Assembly (NCBI GenBank): GCA_033675265.1
Contig: JAUJYZ010000847.1
Span: 72,001 to 136,000, forward strand
Source: Actinostola sp. cb2023
Lineage: Eukaryota > Cnidaria > Anthozoa > Actiniaria > Actinostolidae
Direction of reading: 5' to 3'
DNA length: 64,000 bases
Part shown: positions 35,405 to 45,889 of the stretch, piece by piece
How positions within the stretch are numbered: the first letter of the stretch is position 1
Layout of the letters: every line of letters starts with the position of its first letter
Notes under the pieces: generated by a model
The model's database searches: none
Told to the model about the DNA's origin: nothing
Seen by the model: only the letters and a program-made list of their open reading frames with translations
Made by a program: the position numbers and the translations under genes

Positions 35405-38012
35405 TTAAGAAGGCTTCGTGTCCCTTAATTGTTTTTCAAATACTTTTCCATGGTGGGTAAATCCTCGCTTTCCTTTGTTAAATGAATTGGGGCCAGCAGA
35501 TGTTGGAGTCTCTCTGAAACAGGAAATGATCACACTGTCAGTGGAACCTCATTATTACAGACATTGTAAGGATCAAAGATATGGTTGGTAATAACAAGGT
35601 GTCATTATTAAATGTATATTGAATCCAATCAAGTCTGATAGTAAGTTTATTAGATAACATGTGGCCGGATTTATGTACATGTATGTATGTACTTGGAACA
35701 ATGGTTTCAACATGAAAGTTACCTTCCAATATTACGCATTCTCATCCTGGCCTCTGGTGGTATCTCTTCTTCATCATCACTCTGATTCAAGAAGCAGAAC
35801 CATTTTTGGTAAAAATTATTTTACTCAACATTCCATGTAGTCATAAGGTAAAACAAATTTAGCAATTTCTTTTCTACTTTTTAAATTTTGATTATCTAAA
35901 CCACGTTCACAGAGATTTCAATCTGGTAAAGACATGAATATAGTATGTTGAGTAAGGGAATAATAATAATAATAAATAAATATTTACATTGTATATTGTG
36001 TAAAGACACATGGTGCAACTTTGCATGCAATTTTGCCAGCAATCACACGATTTCAGAGTGTCCACTATGTTGCACACAAGATCACATTGTACTTCAATAA
36101 GTTTGGTCACAACACTGTGGTGGGCACATGCTGCAATCATATTGCCAGTAATATGTGGGGTTAAATGTTGCATTGTATAGTCATTTTTGTATGATTGGGA
36201 AACCTATGGTACCATGACACTCAAATGGCATCCTTTCTGAACCAATCAAAAAGGGTGCAGATGCATCTCATCCAATCAAACTCTTTCAATACGGCAAGGC
36301 GTGGTGCAACAACTTTCCCACTCATGAATACGAAAACGACTCTATTGTCAGCACTATTGTGGGTTAAATGTTGCATTGTGTGTCTGTACTTAAAAGGTGA
36401 CAATAATACCTCGTCATCACCAAATGCAGCAGCTACACTTCCCGCTTTCTTTTGTACAATGGGTTCTTGCTTTTTCTTCTTTGCATCAGGTGCCTTGGGG
36501 GAAATGGATATTCAACTTTATTATTGTCTCAAAACTACATGTAATATAGCCAACAATATCAAATTATATTCATGGCTCAAAATCTCAATAAGTTTTATAT
36601 TAGAGAGCTTAAGCAGCAGACGTTTTTGTCAACACGGATGTTCCAAACGACTGTTGATGTCCGTGACGGCAATCTACGGCATGAAAACAGGTGAAGTGTC
36701 ATCACAGATTGCCATCATGGACTTCAACGTTTGTTTTGATATATTATTTGTCAGTACTCACGCCATCCGTGTTGACAAAAACGTCTTTGATTTCAAACTC
36801 ATGCATAATATTGTACATTTTGAGTTGTATGTTGTAGTTCTGATACAAACTCTTTGTCCAATGCATGGTGTATTATGTCATGTTTTACTATCATTTGAAT
36901 GATGATACAAGTACTCAGTTTTCACTGAGTAAATTGCAGTTCAATTAAAATTTATGAAAAGGAGGATGATTTTGTATCAGATTTATGCTCATCACATCCT
37001 CAGGAGTTATTAATAATAATAATAATATATCATTAATATATATATATATTGTCAAGTCAAATATGCTATATTATTATTACTGTGCTAGTCAAGTCAATCC
37101 GCACATTCTGTTTTGGCTGTCAAAACTGTGAAAACTATAACAGATCAATGGCGTAACTGGCGTCAGTAGCACGTGCACTTCACTCACTAAAATGTTATTC
37201 AAAAACACAACAGAATCTTCAACTTTCTTGCCATTTTTTCACCATTCTTGTTCATTTTTTATCAAAAATCCATAGTTTCTATATAATAAAGCAGATACAA
37301 TGTAGAACAGCTTTTTCTGTGCTCCGTTCAGTAATACAGCACTCAGGAAGTGCCGAGAGCACTCAAGTGTGGAGAGCACTCGCCACGGCTCGTGCTCTCC
37401 CTACACTTCTTTTGTGCTCTCGTCACTTCCTTCGTGCTGTATTACTGAACGGAGCATGGAAATAGCTGTTCTATTTGTTAAATATATCATATATCATTAA
37501 TAATATTAATGAGTTGGATACAATGAGTTTGTTGGTTAGTTACACATATAAGTTATGTATTAGTTTCTATGAAAACCAATCTAATGAAATAAAATATCAG
37601 TTACATTAACTTAATAAGCTAAATGTATTTAAACAAATACACATGTAACTTACTTACAAGTTTTATAGTAATCCCTGTGCTGCTCTTTATCCCCAGAACT
37701 GGTTTGACATTCAAGGGATCCGACCGTCTTTTCCCTGTCCAGCTAAAGCTTGTCTGTTTAGTTGGGCTACTCTGTTTTTCATCCAGCTGGGTCGCTGTCT
37801 CGTCTTGTACGTCTTGTAGCTTCCTTGAAGCAAGTCCTTTATGAACAGACAAAGTACTGTATTTGGTGAGATTTTAGCTTCTTTCAAAATAAACATTTTG
37901 CTAAAATTTGCTTATTTAACAAAGTTGCTTCAAGACCTTTGTCTTTGAGAGGCTTTTCTTCTTCTTTTTCGAGTGATTTTCTTGAGATACTTTTCTGCAT
38001 ACTGTCCGCCAT
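35405..38012 (-). CDS. PCNP: PCNP, PEST proteolytic signal-containing nuclear protein, complete
   Basis: PCNP is a short, basic and acidic nuclear protein with PEST regions, reported in vertebrates to be ubiquitinated by UHRF2 (NIRF) and linked to cell-cycle control. Five exons join in phase on the minus strand to 168 residues (human 178): 37937-38012, 37658-37836, 36410-36493, 35723-35781, 35405-35513. Conserved segments are SSTGITIKL (human KKASAISIKL), [11 protein letters not shown] (human LSVAAAFNEDE), [13 protein letters not shown] and [17 protein letters not shown], the last two nearly invariant. The start ATGGCGGACAG has strong context and gives MADSMQKS. The protein appears intact. 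Start codons of PCNP and the plus-strand nucleoside hydrolase are 126 bp apart. Confidence 0.92.
36178..36344. mobile_element. GAGTCGTTTTC-family MITE, copy 6
   Basis: TAGTCATTTTTGTATGATTG at the left and ATACGAAAACGACTCTA at the right. Same CTCAAATGGC subtype as copy 2. In PCNP intron 3. Confidence 0.82.
36614..36793. mobile_element. Small foldback in PCNP intron 2
   Basis: AGACGTTTTTGTCAACACGG at the left and CCGTGTTGACAAAAACGTCT at the right are exact mirrors. The interior carries CGATCTGTGATG-like partial symmetry (GTGTCATCACAGATTGCC). Confidence 0.75.
37305..37476. mobile_element. MITE in PCNP intron 2
   Basis: Arms GAACAGCTTTTTCTGTGCTC / GAGCATGGAAATAGCTGTTC and TTCAGTAATACAGCAC / GTGCTGTATTACTGAA. 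Several GAGAGCAC(T) words lie between. Non-coding. Confidence 0.8.
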
Positions 38013-38138
38013 TTTGAATAAATATTATGGTATGCTACCACAGGGATCCCAATATACTAATTCGTGCGGACACTCGTCACGGATCCTTGTTCTTTCTACA
38101 CGGATTCAAAAATAGCCTTACAAACTATACGAATAACC
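38013..38138. promoter_or_regulatory. Putative bidirectional promoter of PCNP and nucleoside hydrolase
   Basis: Only 126 bp separate the two start codons. The segment contains ACCACAGGGATCCCAA, the core of the dispersed foldback family, and CGTGCGGACACTCGTCACGG. I infer shared promoter activity from the spacing; no TATA box is evident. Confidence 0.45.
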
Positions 38139-39231
38139 ATGTCAAAGAGAAAATTCATCATCGATTGTGATGCTGGAGTTGACGATGCCTTTGCGCTGAT
38201 TTTCGCTCTCAGTCGAGATGACATCGACATCGTTGCTGTCACGTGTGTTGGTGGAAATACAGGCCTGGATCAAGTATGTATCAACGTTATGAAAGTATTG
38301 GAGGTGTGCAAAAGGACTGATGTACCGGTATATAAAGGTGCAGGAAAACCTTTAATCAGTAAGTATGGAACCCTGATTGTATTGTTGGGTTGTACCGGCG
38401 GCCATGTTGGTGCATAGGAACAATCGAGCTTCGGCTTATTATAAGCCTCACCACAGGCAGCCCAACCATTCCTTTTGAGGCTACTAAATAATGAAATGAA
38501 ATGATATTTGCGTCTTTTTTTGATGGGTTTCCTGTGGTAGAGCGTGCGCGCAATACGTATTATGTTGGGTTCCCTGTGCATAGAAATGTATGATGTTGGG
38601 ATCCCTGTGCATAGAAATTCATGATGTTGGGATCCCTGTGCGCATCCCGCAGTACATGTGTGTAAACTCGGTCATGTGACAAATACGTTTTTGCTCCTAA
38701 TCATTGTAAAAATGATGTGAATCATGTTTTGTTTCATCAACTTCTCTGCCATTTTTCAAAACTTCAGCGACTTCACCCTGGGTACCCCCCACGGGCCTGT
38801 AGCGCACGGCCACTTCGGCTCTTCGGCTCACAGAAAAGTGCACCAGAAAAGTAATCAGTTTCATACCTTGTCTCTGTACTGCGGGACGCGCGGGATGCGC
38901 ACAGGGATCCCAACATCATGAATTTCTATGCACAGGGATCCCAACATCATACATTTCTATGCACAGGGAACCCAACATAATACGTATTGTGCGCGCGCTC
39001 TACCACAGGAAGCCCATCAAAAAAAGATGCAAATATCATTTCATTTCATTATTTAGTAGCCTCAAAAGGAATGGTTGGGCTGCCTGTGACTCCCCTCCCG
39101 GATTCGCTTTTTGTGATGCCATTCCTTACCATTCCCTTAGGGACGATTGCAAACCAAGAACCAACACACTGTCCACACTGTAGATGTGATACAAATACCG
39201 TGTACACTACTTTCCTTGGGGGAGAGTTGAA

Positions 39232-39274
<43 letters not shown>

Positions 39275-40558
39275 GGGGGGGGGGGGGGGGTAATGACTGG
39301 CATCGATGTCTCATTGACGATTACTGCAGAATATGATCAATGATTTTGAAAGGGTCAGCGTTTGTGCAAATAGAAATATAGCAGTAGCCACATGTACCCC
39401 TAAGGGTACCTATTTTTAAGCCTTGTCCACACTGTACATGTGATACAAATCACGTGTACACTACTTTCCTTGGGGGAGAGTTGAAGAGGGTTTTGAAGAG
39501 GGGGGGGGGGGGGTGTTCAAGGTTGGTGGTTGAGGATTACTATAACCTGAGTATCCGGCCTTCAAAAAGGAAAGGGGAGGGGGAGAGGCCCGGGGAGTAG
39601 AGAGGAGGAAGGCCTGACAAGGGCATTGATCTGCCCGTGTCAGCCATCCAGAATCTGGACGTTTGGCATAATTGGATAAAACACAAAGGCTTGAAACATC
39701 CCCAGGGAAACTACTACAGAGTTGTGGTGGTGGTATTATGGGTATATGTACATGTATTTCCCATTGTGTATGGCTGAATGTTAGGTTTTTTAATGTTATT
39801 GTTATTCTTGTTTATATTAAGATTTCCATGAAGATGTAGGTGCATCACACTTCCATGGAAAAGATGGCTTAGGTGATGCAACTGGTATTCCTGACCCAAA
39901 TATGAGTCGCCTTCAACCAGAGCATGCAGTTGATGCACTTATAAGACTGACAACAGATAACCCTGGAGAAATAACTTTGGTAGCTTTAGCACCACTGACT
40001 AACATTGCTCTTGCTTGCCGGTTGGATCCCCTTTTTGTGAAGAAACTAAAGAATGTGGTGATCATGGGAGGCAACTTCGAAGCCAAAGGAAACGACACAA
40101 GAGTGTGTGCTGAGTTCAACTTTCACAGTGATGTTGAATCAGCCTTTGTGTGCCTAAATGAGCTCAAGTCTCCTGTTTCCATAGTAACCTGGGAAACTTG
40201 CTTAAATCATGGCTTTTCATGGGAGTTTTATGATGAAATTGGAAGTCTAAGCTCTGACAAGGCTAGATTTTTGAAGAAAATTTCAAAACACTCATCTGAA
40301 TTTTATAGGAGCCAAAAAAGTGGATATGGCACACTTTACACCTGTTGTGATCTCCTAGCAATGGCTGTTGCTGTGGTTCCTGACATTGTGGAGAAGGAGC
40401 TCCATATCCATGCTACCGTTGAGCTGAGTGGCCACCATACCAGAGGTCAGATGGTGGTAGATTGGAGAGGATGCCTGAAGAAGGAGCCCAATGTGATGTT
40501 GGTACAAGATGTCAATAAGGACAAATATAGCATGCTTGCCTTTAATTCTCTTAAGTAG
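38139..40558 (+). CDS. Inosine-uridine preferring nucleoside hydrolase, intact two-exon gene
   Basis: Catalyses hydrolysis of the N-glycosidic bond of ribonucleosides to base plus ribose (salvage), Ca2+-dependent. Exons 38139-38358 and 39822-40558 join in phase (intron phase 1) to 318 residues, the usual length of the family. The N-terminal metal-binding signature DCDAGVDDA is at residues 9-17 and Asn40 follows in GGNTGLDQV. Residues about 155-165 carry the EFNFHSDVE ribose-binding segment. Near residue 246, CCDLLAMAVA replaces the common (H)DPLA motif: the metal-ligand Asp is kept but the preceding His is Cys, which in studied enzymes affects leaving-group activation. The start MSKRKF is chosen because the second copy shares it. 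The intron carries a large foldback element and poly-G. It lies head-to-head with PCNP and tail-to-tail with its pseudogene copy. Confidence 0.95.
38452..39088. mobile_element. Large foldback element in the hydrolase intron
   Basis: Arms of about 200 bp (38452-38651 and 38890-39088) are close to perfect mirrors, bounded by CACAGGCAGCCCAACC and GGTTGGGCTGCCTGTG. Inside each arm the words GTTGGG(A/T)TCCCTGTG and CATAGAAAT recur in tandem. The centre (about 240 bp) is unrelated. No coding capacity. Family relatives are noted at 14155 and elsewhere. Confidence 0.9.
39170..39505. repeat. Duplicated segment with poly-G tracts
   Basis: A segment of about 70 bp (CACTGTA(G/C)ATGTGATACAAAT ... GGGGGAGAGTTGAAGAG) occurs at about 39175-39236 and 39429-39490. 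Each copy is followed by a poly-G run (39234-39290 and 39500-39513). Confidence 0.85.
39540..39715. mobile_element. Dispersed repeat with CCTGAGTATCCGGCC end
   Basis: Related in inverted orientation to 63680-63855: shared words are CAGAATCTGGA(C/T)G, TGTTTTATCCAAT / ATTGGATAAAACACAAAGGC, and a terminal AACCTGAGTATCCG. Located just before the hydrolase's second exon. Confidence 0.65.
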
Positions 40559-40890
40559 CTTATTCTGTCATTGCATCTCTTCTGTCATTCTCCCACGAAA
40601 GTTGATAATGAAAAGATATCTTGTTCACCCCACAAGAAAGAACCCAAGCTGTAATTGTCAAGGGAATCAATACAGGGAAATTTCAATATATCATGAAGTC
40701 TGTGTTCTCAAAAGGGGTCTTGTTGACTAAGACAGACCCATTTTGTAATAACAGTTCTCACATATATAATATAACATACAGTATATAATCATTTATTTTT
40801 AGCTTATTCTGTCATTGCATCTCTTCTGTCATTCTCCCACGAAAGTTGATAATGAAGATCTCTTGTTCACCCCACAAGAAAGAGCCCAAT
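40557..40890. repeat. Tandem duplication of the hydrolase 3' flank
   Basis: The sequence starting AGCTTATTCTGTCATTGCAT and continuing for about 85 bp from the stop codon is repeated at 40801-40886, offset about 243 bp. Confidence 0.85.
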
Positions 40891-43200
40891 CTGTTGTTGT
40901 TGTTCAACATGCCAAAATGATATACTTGGTGCATTAGAGTATTACCGGTAGCAGATCATGCAAATTGATGCAGACAAAACCGTGAACTCTTATTAACATT
41001 ATCGGTTTGACAATAATAGTCTTTTAATAGTAATTTACCAGAAAACCTTCGCCAAATTGAGTCCCTTCTTTCAAAAACAAGATTAGAGGAACCACTCTCA
41101 TTACTGCGGACACGAGTTGAATAAAATTATTTCCTTTCTATTACTGTAAAGTATAATTTAGTAAGCTTTGATATATATTTTTTATTGAAATATTGTATAT
41201 TTAGTATAGTACATTATGCCACACAGCCTCTATGAGGGAAAAGGACGGACTGTTCACGGTCTACCAAGTCAGTTAGAACCTTAGCTCGACCTTGGTGATG
41301 CATTTATTGCATTAGGAATAGTTATATAGCTAGGAATATATAATCAGTAATTATAATTACTTGTAAACCGTTAATTAGCGGAATTAGCGCTATATAAATG
41401 TTACTTATTATTATTATTATTACTGTATTATACTGCTAGGTAATTTACAATTTTTGCACCTTATTCGGTATAACTTTCATGGGATAACGATTTCTAGCTA
41501 TGATAAATCTTTGGATCAGTTATAACTAATTATAAATGTCTACCTTGTTAACAAACAAAAACCCAATTACACAAAGAATAATCGAGAATAACGTCTGGGT
41601 GTATGGGCCGTTTTTGGATAAATTACCGGCAATCATCTCTTGAACCTTTGGGTCTAGATAGGGTTCGAGTCCCAGCCGAGACACGTTTTTTCCCCATTTT
41701 TACTCTTTTTGTTTTGTTATTGTTTTGTTATTGTTTGTTTATTTTCTTTTTTGGAATTGTTTACATATTTCTCCTTTTTTGGTAAAAAAAATTGTAAAAA
41801 AGTATATTGATAAGCTTTCACCTCTTCTCCTTCCCTGAGCCCTAGGTCCAGTTGCTATCTTTTGAGTAATAACAACAGACACAAGAATTCAGTTAGAGGT
41901 TATTTACCCGTCGGGAAGTCCAGATAGGGAAAAATTGTGCTCGAGGTCTTGAGCATGTCCGTTTTCAAGGCCGAGGATACAGTTTTTCCCTATCCGGACC
42001 GACCAAGGCCTCTTTTTTTCCCTGTGTGTTATTTTTCGCCATCTGTCAGCCATGACTACTCAAAACGAAAAAAACAAAGCACAAAACAAATTTTGTTTCT
42101 TCTTCTTCAAATTGTGTTATTGAAGGGCAGTCCGGTATGCTAGGATACCGCGGACCGTGGTCAGATATAGAAAATACCGCCTGCTTCAACAACCAATCAG
42201 AGTTATAACATAGCATTGATAAAACGCGCGCTCTGATTGGCTAATTAGCGTGCGCGAGAGTGCATCCATAACTCAATGGACGCACGCTCACGTCATCAGC
42301 ATAGCGCGCGCTCTGAAATCAGTCGGAAAATCAAATTGTTTTATTTAAATTTGCAGTGACTATGTTATAAAAGAAATGGTCAACGCTTCAGCTGTGCGTC
42401 CATCGAGTTATGGATGCACGCTGAGCGTTGACCATTCCTTCACGCGTGATTTCTTAGGTTACCGGACCGAAAAAAAAGAAATATATTACACTGATAGATC
42501 CACCTGTTCAAAGAGTGCATAGCGTAAATAGCATAATCAATTCTTTAGATAACATCATCAACCGTTATCTACTAGATATACCACTTATTATACATTTTAG
42601 TGTGAAGTACGGCTGGAGTTGTGCCGTATTTTGACGCCGGATGTAGGCAGCCGTACTGCAAAAAAAAAGAGGAGTTAATATGGATATTTATTATCCAACT
42701 ATACATAGACAGGAATAATGGGCTCCTGACATAGACGAGTAAAAATATCGCGCGAGTAGGACTGGAGCGAGTAAAAATATCCAGCGATATTTTTACTCGT
42801 CTATTTCGCGCGCGCACTTTTATATAAATATCCTTCACGGGAGGAGTGTTTTTTTCGCATCACAAAAGGGTTGGATAATAAATAACTTATTTAACATTTT
42901 AGTGTGTAGTACGGCTGGACATTTTTACTCGATCGTCTTTGTATTTTGTCTCGCCCTACGGTAAGGTATATATATACTCGTTCCAGCCACGCGATATTTT
43001 GACTCCTCTGTACTTTTATAGTTGGGTAATAAAAGGATTTATCCTGAAGTTAGTGCTACTGCTACAACTAGAACAACCTGAATCCAACATTTTACAACTG
43101 ATGAATATATTAAGGATATGAGTGAACGACGTTTCGTTGTCATCAATGACAACATCTAAACTCCCATGATTCTCAGGGATCGCACCTTTGTGATACGCCC
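40891..43200. other. Intergenic region between the two hydrolase copies
   Basis: No protein gene seen. It holds an ATT microsatellite (41405-41425), a foldback with GATGGACGCAC / GTGCGTCCATC arms (about 42190-42440), a direct repeat around TTTTAGTGTG(A/T)AGTACGGCTGG (42595 and 42898), and a tRNA-like B-box segment near 41655. Confidence 0.45.
41587..41690 (+). other. tRNA-like or pol III-like segment (weak)
   Basis: GGGTTCGAGTCCC near 41662 fits the B-box/T-arm consensus GGTTCGANTCC and is followed by CAGCCGAGACAC and a T run. GTCTGGG about 70 bp upstream could pair with CCGAGAC with one mismatch. The D-arm and anticodon arm are not convincing, so this is at most a tRNA relic or SINE promoter. 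Confidence 0.25.
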
Positions 43201-43204
43201 AGGT

Positions 43205-43314
43205 AATTATACTTGGGCTTCCTGTGGAAGGCCCAAGTCTAAGATTACAGACGGTTATTCTTTTTGGTCGTGTTTCTACGCCAAATCTGCAAGTGGTCAC
43301 CATAGCGCATGCGC

Positions 43315-43345
<31 letters not shown>

Positions 43346-43360
43346 TGAGTATACAGAAGT
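43205..43360 (-). ncRNA. U6 snRNA-like pseudogene fragment fused to a dispersed repeat
   Basis: Read on the minus strand from about 43355, the sequence contains AATTGGAACGATACAGAGAA and GATTAGCAT, which match the highly conserved U6 segment that includes the ACAGAGA box. TATACT precedes it as in U6. The continuation (GCGC, then TGACCACTTGCAGATTTGG) resembles a decayed U6 3' half. The usual 5' stem-loop is missing. It ends in the CTTCCACAGGAAGCCCAAG hairpin of the dispersed family. Not expected to be functional. Confidence 0.6.
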
Positions 43361-43867
43361 TGGTCAGCAGCTTATCAACGAAATTCAAGATGGCAGACGT
43401 ACGTAACGATAAATCAAATCACCAGCAGCATTCAAAAAGGATTTTGCCGTGCTCCCTTGCTCGAGCCAGTCGAGTCGTTCATTAATACTGCTTAGTAAAT
43501 ATGCAAATATCCTAGAGAATACTTTTTGGCCTTGCAATTCTGTCTGAAAGTGTATTTCTAACAGATGTCTGTGGCTTACGGTAACTTGGGAACTCGATCG
43601 TAATTTTATTGAGTTTGTGAAATCGTTTCTTGCAAGGTAATCGAAATGTGCTTCGCCATGCAGCTGTCAGCTAGGAGTGTGAGTGTTGAAGCTAATTACG
43701 TATGCATGCTCTACTGAGTCACGCAACGAGTGACTTAAATTCTGCAAGTAATACATGTAGGCTAAAACTACTTCTGTATGATGATACAAGCTATTAGGTT
43801 TCACATTTAAACTTTATTAACGATACTAACAAATGATTATATACTGTATGTTATATGACAGAATAAG
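43361..43867. other. Gap between U6-like fragment and hydrolase pseudogene
   Basis: Nothing recognisable apart from AAGATGGCAGACGTACG near 43389, which resembles a gene-start context, but the frame is short. Confidence 0.35.
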
Positions 43868-44645
43868 CTACTTAAGAGAATTAAAGGCAAGCATGCTATA
43901 TTTGTCCATATTGACATCTTGTATATCAACATCACATTGGGCTCCTTCAGGCATCCTCTCCAATCTACCACCATCTGACCTCTGGTATGGTGGCCACTCA
44001 GCTCAACGGTAGCATGGATATGGAGCTCCTTCTCCAGAATGTCAGGAACCACAGCAACAGCCATTGCTAGGAGATCACAACAGGTGTAAAGTGTGCCATG
44101 CCCGCTTCCCTGTTTTTGGCTCCTGTAAAATTCTGCTGTAACTTTTGTTATTTTTGCAAAACATCTGGATTTGTCGGAGATTTGGCTACCAAGTTTGTCA
44201 TAAAATGACCAGGAAAAGTCATGCTTTAAGCAAGTTTCCCAGGTTACTATGGAAACAGGGCATTGGAGCTCCTTTAGGCACACAAAGGCTGATTAGTCAA
44301 CATCACTATTGAAATTGTACTCAGAGCATAATCCTCTATCGTTTCCTTTGGCTTCATGGTTGCCTCCCATGATCACCACATTCTTTAGTTTCTTTACAAA
44401 AAGGGGATCCAACCGGCAAGCAAGAGCAATGTTGATCAGCGGTGCTAAAGCTACCAAAGTTATTTCTCCAGGGTTATCTGTTGTCAGTCTTATAAGTGCA
44501 TCAACTGCATGCTCTGGTTGAAGGCGACTCATATTTGGGTCAGGAATACCAGTTGCATCACCTAAGCCATCTTTTCCATGGAAGTACGATGCATCTACAT
44601 CTTCATGGAAATCTGATATTAAATTAAACATAATTCAGTTAGTTA

Positions 44646-44886
44646 GACACGCTCGAGAGTCCAGCGGTAATTTAAGTGCTCTTCGGCGGGTAAGTCCTTC
44701 TTATATGGTACGTTATGGTGGTCCATAGTCATTATGATATCCAATAATCAGTATTTTTTCGAATATTTTATGTTACAATACGATATAAATATGATAGAAT
44801 GAGGCATAAATAATAAAATCTACAATAGTGAAGGACTGACCCTTCCGCGCGCGAAGAGCACCGCTGGACTCTCGCCGGCATGTTAG
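44646..44886. mobile_element. Foldback in the intron of the hydrolase pseudogene
   Basis: CGAGAGTCCAGCGGT and GTGCTCTTCG at the left are mirrored by CGAAGAGCACCGCTGGACTC at the right, and GTAAGTCCTTC by GAAGGACTGAC. About 240 bp. Confidence 0.75.
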
Positions 44887-45889
44887 TTAGATAGAAATAC
44901 CCGAAAAGTTCGAATCAGCGCTCAGTTTCATATAAACGCCCCCATTCGAATTAACATGGCTCCGCGAAATAATAATTTATACTAGGCTAACCATAGGTCA
45001 AAAATTGCGACCTCCGAATTCGAAAACCAAGACAAATTGACAATCCTCCATGTACGTAAAAATGTTTTGATTTCGCGATCGTTTCTTGTCCATTTCAGCC
45101 GTGGGAACGGTCCTTTCTGATTGGTTGATTTTTACAGAGATGTGATTGCCGCTGTCATGTTACATAGGAGGCTAGTTATTGCAAGCCCGTGTACTACTGA
45201 ACAGTTTTAGAAATCTATTGACAGATAAATTTTCGCTCCGACGGCAATTATTATCACTGAAGAAAGACATTAGTATCAATCAATAAAAATCAACATACAT
45301 GAACGATCTCTTATGAACACCTTTATCTTGAATTTAGAATAAAGTTTGGTACGGTTGGCGGCACGATATAAAACGAACGAGCTGTTAGGCAGATAATTCA
45401 GTGATCTGGGATGACTTGGTTTCCAAGAGATAGCATTTATACGGTACTAGGATTCGATCGACTACTTTATATGTTGCGGTCCACAGTGACAATCAGTGCA
45501 GCGACTTAGCACACAACAGAGCTGAAAGACTAACTATAATAACATTGCCTTCCCCTCGATATGTTGCTAACTAAAGCGATCGTCAACAATAAATGAAGAT
45601 CTTTACATAATTCCATCGAAGAATCGGATATATTAAAAGTACGAGCAAAAAAGGCTTCGAATCCACTCTGAACACAAGATCGCGAGTCACAAATGCCCAA
45701 ATGAACGACGGGAACGTACGATATATGACGTCAGGGCAAAAGTCACGTGAAAAAAATCTTTCTCCACCCACTGAAAAAAATCATCCACCCTGAAAAACCA
45801 CAAAGAAATCGAGAATCGACTGGCATCTGAATACACAGGAAGCCCAACCAAGATTAGTGTGCTCCCAGTTCGCTCGCTGGGGCTCGCTC

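Noticed and set aside
36195..36902. 235-codon plus-strand open frame
   Set aside because: It lies antisense to PCNP exon 3, crosses a MITE and a foldback and has no recognisable domain; chance opening is the simpler explanation.
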